Shown one piece after another: positions 61,805-64,000 of a DNA stretch of 64,000 bases; within the stretch, counting starts at the first letter, position 1; every line of letters begins with the position of its first letter. The translations under genes and the position numbers were made by a program. The DNA comes from MGNI01 sp964353875 (GTDB taxonomy: Bacteria; Chloroflexota; Anaerolineae; Anaerolineales; E44-bin32), in the NCBI GenBank assembly GCA_964353875.1, contig CAYGXU010000002.1:1-64000 (forward strand), read 5' to 3'. The notes beneath the pieces are model-generated. The model saw only the letters and a program-made list of their open reading frames with translations, did no database searches and was not told the origin of the DNA.

Positions 61805-62283
61805 GGCTCGTCAAGGGATCGACGAACCTCGTTAGGGTCAATTGCGCCGACGGTTCGCCAAAGTTCTTCCCCATCTGCATCGAAAAAAATGAATGTGGGT
61901 GTGAATTCGAAACGAAACTTCTTCCCAAGGAGTTGTCCAGCAGGTTCCTGAATATTGACCCGGATCACTTTCAACCGCCCCTCGAATTCGCGTTCAATCC
62001 CATCCACGATGGGTTTCATTGTTATGCAACCCAGTCAATAATTACTTTGAAACTCGAGCAATACCGGTTGACCCGCTCCGATTTGCGTTAAGACCTCCTG
62101 AGCCTCATCCGAGGTGCTCCTGCCTGGGCGGAAGAGTAGAAAGGCGACCCCCAATCCCAGCCCGAGTGCGACAAGGGCAATGATATCGTTTGTTTTGACG
62201 CCATCGCGTACTAAGATGATAGCCAAAACGATGAAAGCAAGCAGAGATAGAATGGTAAATGAGTGTTGATTAAGGAAGGACAT
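61801..62283 (-). CDS. Membrane-anchored thioredoxin-like selenoprotein (UxxC), read through TGA
   Basis: One frame of 160 codons interrupted only by TGA at 62037-62035. Two hydrophobic helices (ILSLLAFIVLAIILV, IIALVALGLGLGVAFLLF) are followed by a thioredoxin fold: PVLLEFQSNY, then TGA, then LGC ITMKPIVDGIEREF, and FTPTFIFFDADGEELWRTVG (cis-Pro region). In ordinary homologues the position of TGA is the first Cys of CxxC, so U83-L-G-C86 is the natural reading. The start is ATG 62283 with AGGAGG upstream. Without readthrough the downstream part (72 codons) would lack the redox motif. It overlaps the methyltransferase gene by four bases. Likely a quinone- or thiol-exchange redox protein facing the membrane. 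Confidence 0.75.
61999..62013 (-). promoter_or_regulatory. SECIS-like hairpin after the in-frame TGA
   Basis: CCCATC-GTG-GATGGG on the minus strand forms a 6-bp stem with a 3-base loop whose first base is G. It begins 21 bases after the TGA and its loop lies 27 bases after it, within the 16-37 base range for bacterial SECIS apical loops. A second hairpin, TGGGTT/AACCCA, lies closer to the TGA with a G-first loop. Confidence 0.55.
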
Positions 62284-62494
62284 GACACCTCCTATACATA
62301 CCCATGATTCTATCATCGAGTCAGAAGATCAGAGCAAGCAATAGGCTCTAAGATTTCGGAATAGGCTTATTAGGGAGAGGATGAGCCCGAGATAGATGTA
62401 TTCTGGACTTCGGAAGAGCAATGCTTTGACAACAGTCATCTCCTGCCTTACAATCCACACGTCTAGCTATTTTTGAAAGAAGGAAATTGATCTT

Positions 62495-64000
62495 ATGAAA
62501 GAATATGGAACAGAAGCGATCCGTAACGTAGCCCTCGTATCTCATGGTAGCGGAGGAAAGACCTCATTGGGGGAGACGTTCCTGTATCTAACCGGGGCGA
62601 TCAACCGCATAGGAAAGATTGAAGAAGGGAATACAATCTCGGATTTCGAAGATGAGGAGATCCGACGCAAGCTCTCATTGTCGACCGCGGTGTTGCCTGT
62701 GGAATATCGGGATTGCAAGATAAATTTATTAGACACCCCGGGTTTTGCTGATTTCATAGGAGAAGTAATCTCAGCTTTGCGCGTCTCGGATGCTGTCTTA
62801 GTGCTCGTCGATTCGGTTTCGGGTGTGGAAGTGGGTACAGAGATTGATTGGGAATACTGCAATAAATTTAAACTGCCTCGCTTTGTAGTGATCACCAAGA
62901 TGGATCGCGAGAATGCCAGCTTCCAACGAGTGATGGAGACCCTAAAAAAACTGCCCACGGATTCCACTTTCATCCCGGTTCAATTACCATGGGGCGAGAA
63001 ACAGGATTTTAAAGGTGTTATTGATCTTTTATCGATGAAAGCACGACCAGGGGATGGCAAGAAATCCGAAGACATCCCAGCTGATTTTGTTGAAGCAGCG
63101 GAAGAAGCCCGCATCGCCTTGATCGAAGCAGCAGCGGAGGGGGATGACGAATTATTAGAAAAATACCTCAACGGGGAAGACCTGACTGAGGATGAAGTTG
63201 CAAAAGGTTTCAAAGAAGCTGTTTTAACGGGGAGGTGTGTACCTATCTTTGCCACTGCCGCGACAGCGAACATCGGTTGCGCTCCATTGTTGGATGCCAT
63301 CGTCGATTTGTTGCCCTCACCGGCTCAAGCAGGAAATGTAGTCGTGGAAGGGTCGGGTGGAGAAGAAATTTTAAAGGCCTCCAGTAATCAACCTCTGGCG
63401 GTCTACGTATGGAAAACAACCGCGGACCCCTTTGTTGGGAAGCTCACTTACCTTCGGGTTTATTCAGGCACATTGCACTCCGACACGCGTGTTTGGAATA
63501 AGCAGAAAGGGAGGGAAGAGCGGCTGGGAACGATCAATGTGACGCGGGGAAAGGAGCAATTCCCTGTAAAACTTCTCCATGCGGGTGATAGCGGCAGTAT
63601 TGCCAAGTTGGGTGAGACGGATACGGGGGATACTTTATGTGATAAATCCCACCAACTTTCATTGCCTGTGCCAGAATATCCTCATGCCCTTTACTCGGTG
63701 GCGGTCATCCCCAAAACACAAGCGGATTCAGCCAAGATGGGATCGGCGCTGACGCGTCTCTGTGGAGAGGATCTCACGCTCTCCTGGCATCAGGAACCAA
63801 GCACCAATCAAACGATCCTTGAGGGCATGGGGGATCAACACATCGACGTAGCCATTCGCAGGGCGGAAACCAAATTTCAAGTTGGCCTCGAAACTGAGAT
63901 CCCTAAGGTGCCTTATCGCGAGACGATCACCAAGAATGGTGATGGAAAATATCGACATAAGAAACAAACCGGTGGCTCAGGCCAGTTTGCTGAAGTGCTG
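62495..64000 (+). CDS. EF-G-like translational GTPase (FusA2 type), truncated by the window end
   Basis: At least 502 aa. G1 reads SHGSGGKT (16-23) in place of AHIDAGKT; G3 reads DTPGFADF (80-87), where the catalytic His of canonical EF-G (DTPGH) is Phe; G4 reads ITKMD (133-137) with Thr for Asn. Domain II (PFVGKLTYLRVYSGTL) and domain III-IV beginnings (GMGDQHIDVAIRR, PKVPYRETITKNG, TGGSGQFAEV) are EF-G-like. This pattern belongs to the second, EF-G-like group whose role is unclear (recycling or stress). AAGGAA about 10 bases upstream supports ATG 62495. Confidence 0.9.
   Translation, partial: MKEYGTEAIRNVALVSHGSGGKTSLGETFLYLTGAINRIGKIEEGNTISDFEDEEIRRKLSLSTAVLPVEYRDCKINLLDTPGFADFIGEVISALRVSDAVLVLVDSVSGVEVGTEIDWEYCNKFKLPRFVVITKMDRENASFQRVMETLKKLPTDSTFIPVQLPWGEKQDFKGVIDLLSMKARPGDGKKSEDIPADFVEAAEEARIALIEAAAEGDDELLEKYLNGEDLTEDEVAKGFKEAVLTGRCVPIFATAATANIGCAPLLDAIVDLLPSPAQAGNVVVEGSGGEEILKASSNQPLAVYVWKTTADPFVGKLTYLRVYSGTLHSDTRVWNKQKGREERLGTINVTRGKEQFPVKLLHAGDSGSIAKLGETDTGDTLCDKSHQLSLPVPEYPHALYSVAVIPKTQADSAKMGSALTRLCGEDLTLSWHQEPSTNQTILEGMGDQHIDVAIRRAETKFQVGLETEIPKVPYRETITKNGDGKYRHKKQTGGSGQFAEVL

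Noticed and set aside
61801..62019. Separate 72-codon thioredoxin-like gene starting at the internal ATG
   Set aside because: It would lack the redox motif and ribosome site; the frame is continuous upstream through one TGA.
62035..62037. Simple nonsense mutation in a thioredoxin
   Set aside because: Possible, but the TGA falls exactly on the redox Cys, no other lesion is present and a SECIS-like hairpin follows; kept as selenoprotein pending a check for Sec genes.

Overview
The window is one 64 kb contig fragment with a single 100-base run of N. Nothing in it is a taxonomic marker. The gene content suggests a bacterium of the phylum Chloroflexota, probably Anaerolineae-like: Chloroflexi-style SLH repeats with paired cysteines, a V4R/small GTPase/DUF4388 cassette, an amylo-hydrolase-like enzyme, UPF0316 paralogues and an EF-G-like second GTPase. 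This assignment is inference. Promoters of the TTGACx-17-TATAAT type are readable at several genes.

Layout. 76-3654: a heterodimeric ABC exporter. 4057-7138: a Fur-family regulator and a cobalt/nickel ECF importer (CbiM, CbiQ, CbiO). 7645-12331: an SLH-anchored GH123/DUF4091-like surface protein, a winged-helix protein, an RHS remnant and a flavin-reductase-like protein. 12499-16862: a riboswitch resembling the Moco (molybdenum cofactor) aptamer, with a readable antiterminator/terminator, followed by an ECF importer (fused ATPases, S component, T component), a lipoprotein with a molybdopterin-domain-like fold, and MobB. 19768-26401: a LacI-family regulator and an L-arabinose-type operon (fucose-isomerase-family enzyme, dehydrogenase, AraB, AraD) with a decayed URO-D gene inside. 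26605-28534: tRNA-Asn and small membrane proteins. 28571-33762: a thiamine salvage operon on the minus strand (TPP riboswitch, thiamine pyrophosphokinase, thiamine-binding protein, ThiX-like permease, methyltransferase, ThiY-like and ThiZ-like proteins, DUF402). 33851-35968: V4R protein, MglA-like GTPase and DUF4388 protein. 36048-39368: alpha-glucan phosphorylase with two UPF0316 paralogues. 39570-39670: a hairpin array. 39727-48320: assorted enzymes and signalling genes (PIG-L, YjbQ, GGDEF, Mpg, epimerase, HExxH protein, M20 peptidase, lipoprotein). 48579-57988: a methylase-like protein with altered catalytic motif, a class A penicillin-binding protein broken by the assembly gap, a MaoC hydratase and a large glycosidase. 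58258-62283: an MFS transporter, an AMMECR1 protein, a metalloenzyme, a methyltransferase and a membrane thioredoxin whose redox motif contains an in-frame TGA. 62495-64000: an EF-G-like GTPase cut by the window end.

Two systems stand out. First, the ECF importer unit at 12.5-16.9 kb is apparently controlled by a Moco-type riboswitch and carries an extracytoplasmic lipoprotein related to molybdopterin-binding domains; I infer an uncharacterised uptake route linked to molybdenum cofactor (molybdate, tungstate or a pterin). Second, the thioredoxin-like gene at 61801-62283 reads through TGA exactly at the first cysteine position of CxxC, with a small hairpin downstream in the range expected for a bacterial SECIS, so it is probably a selenoprotein that routine gene calling would split. 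A third pattern is that several genes have a -10 hexamer only 6-8 bases before the start codon, which suggests leaderless transcripts.
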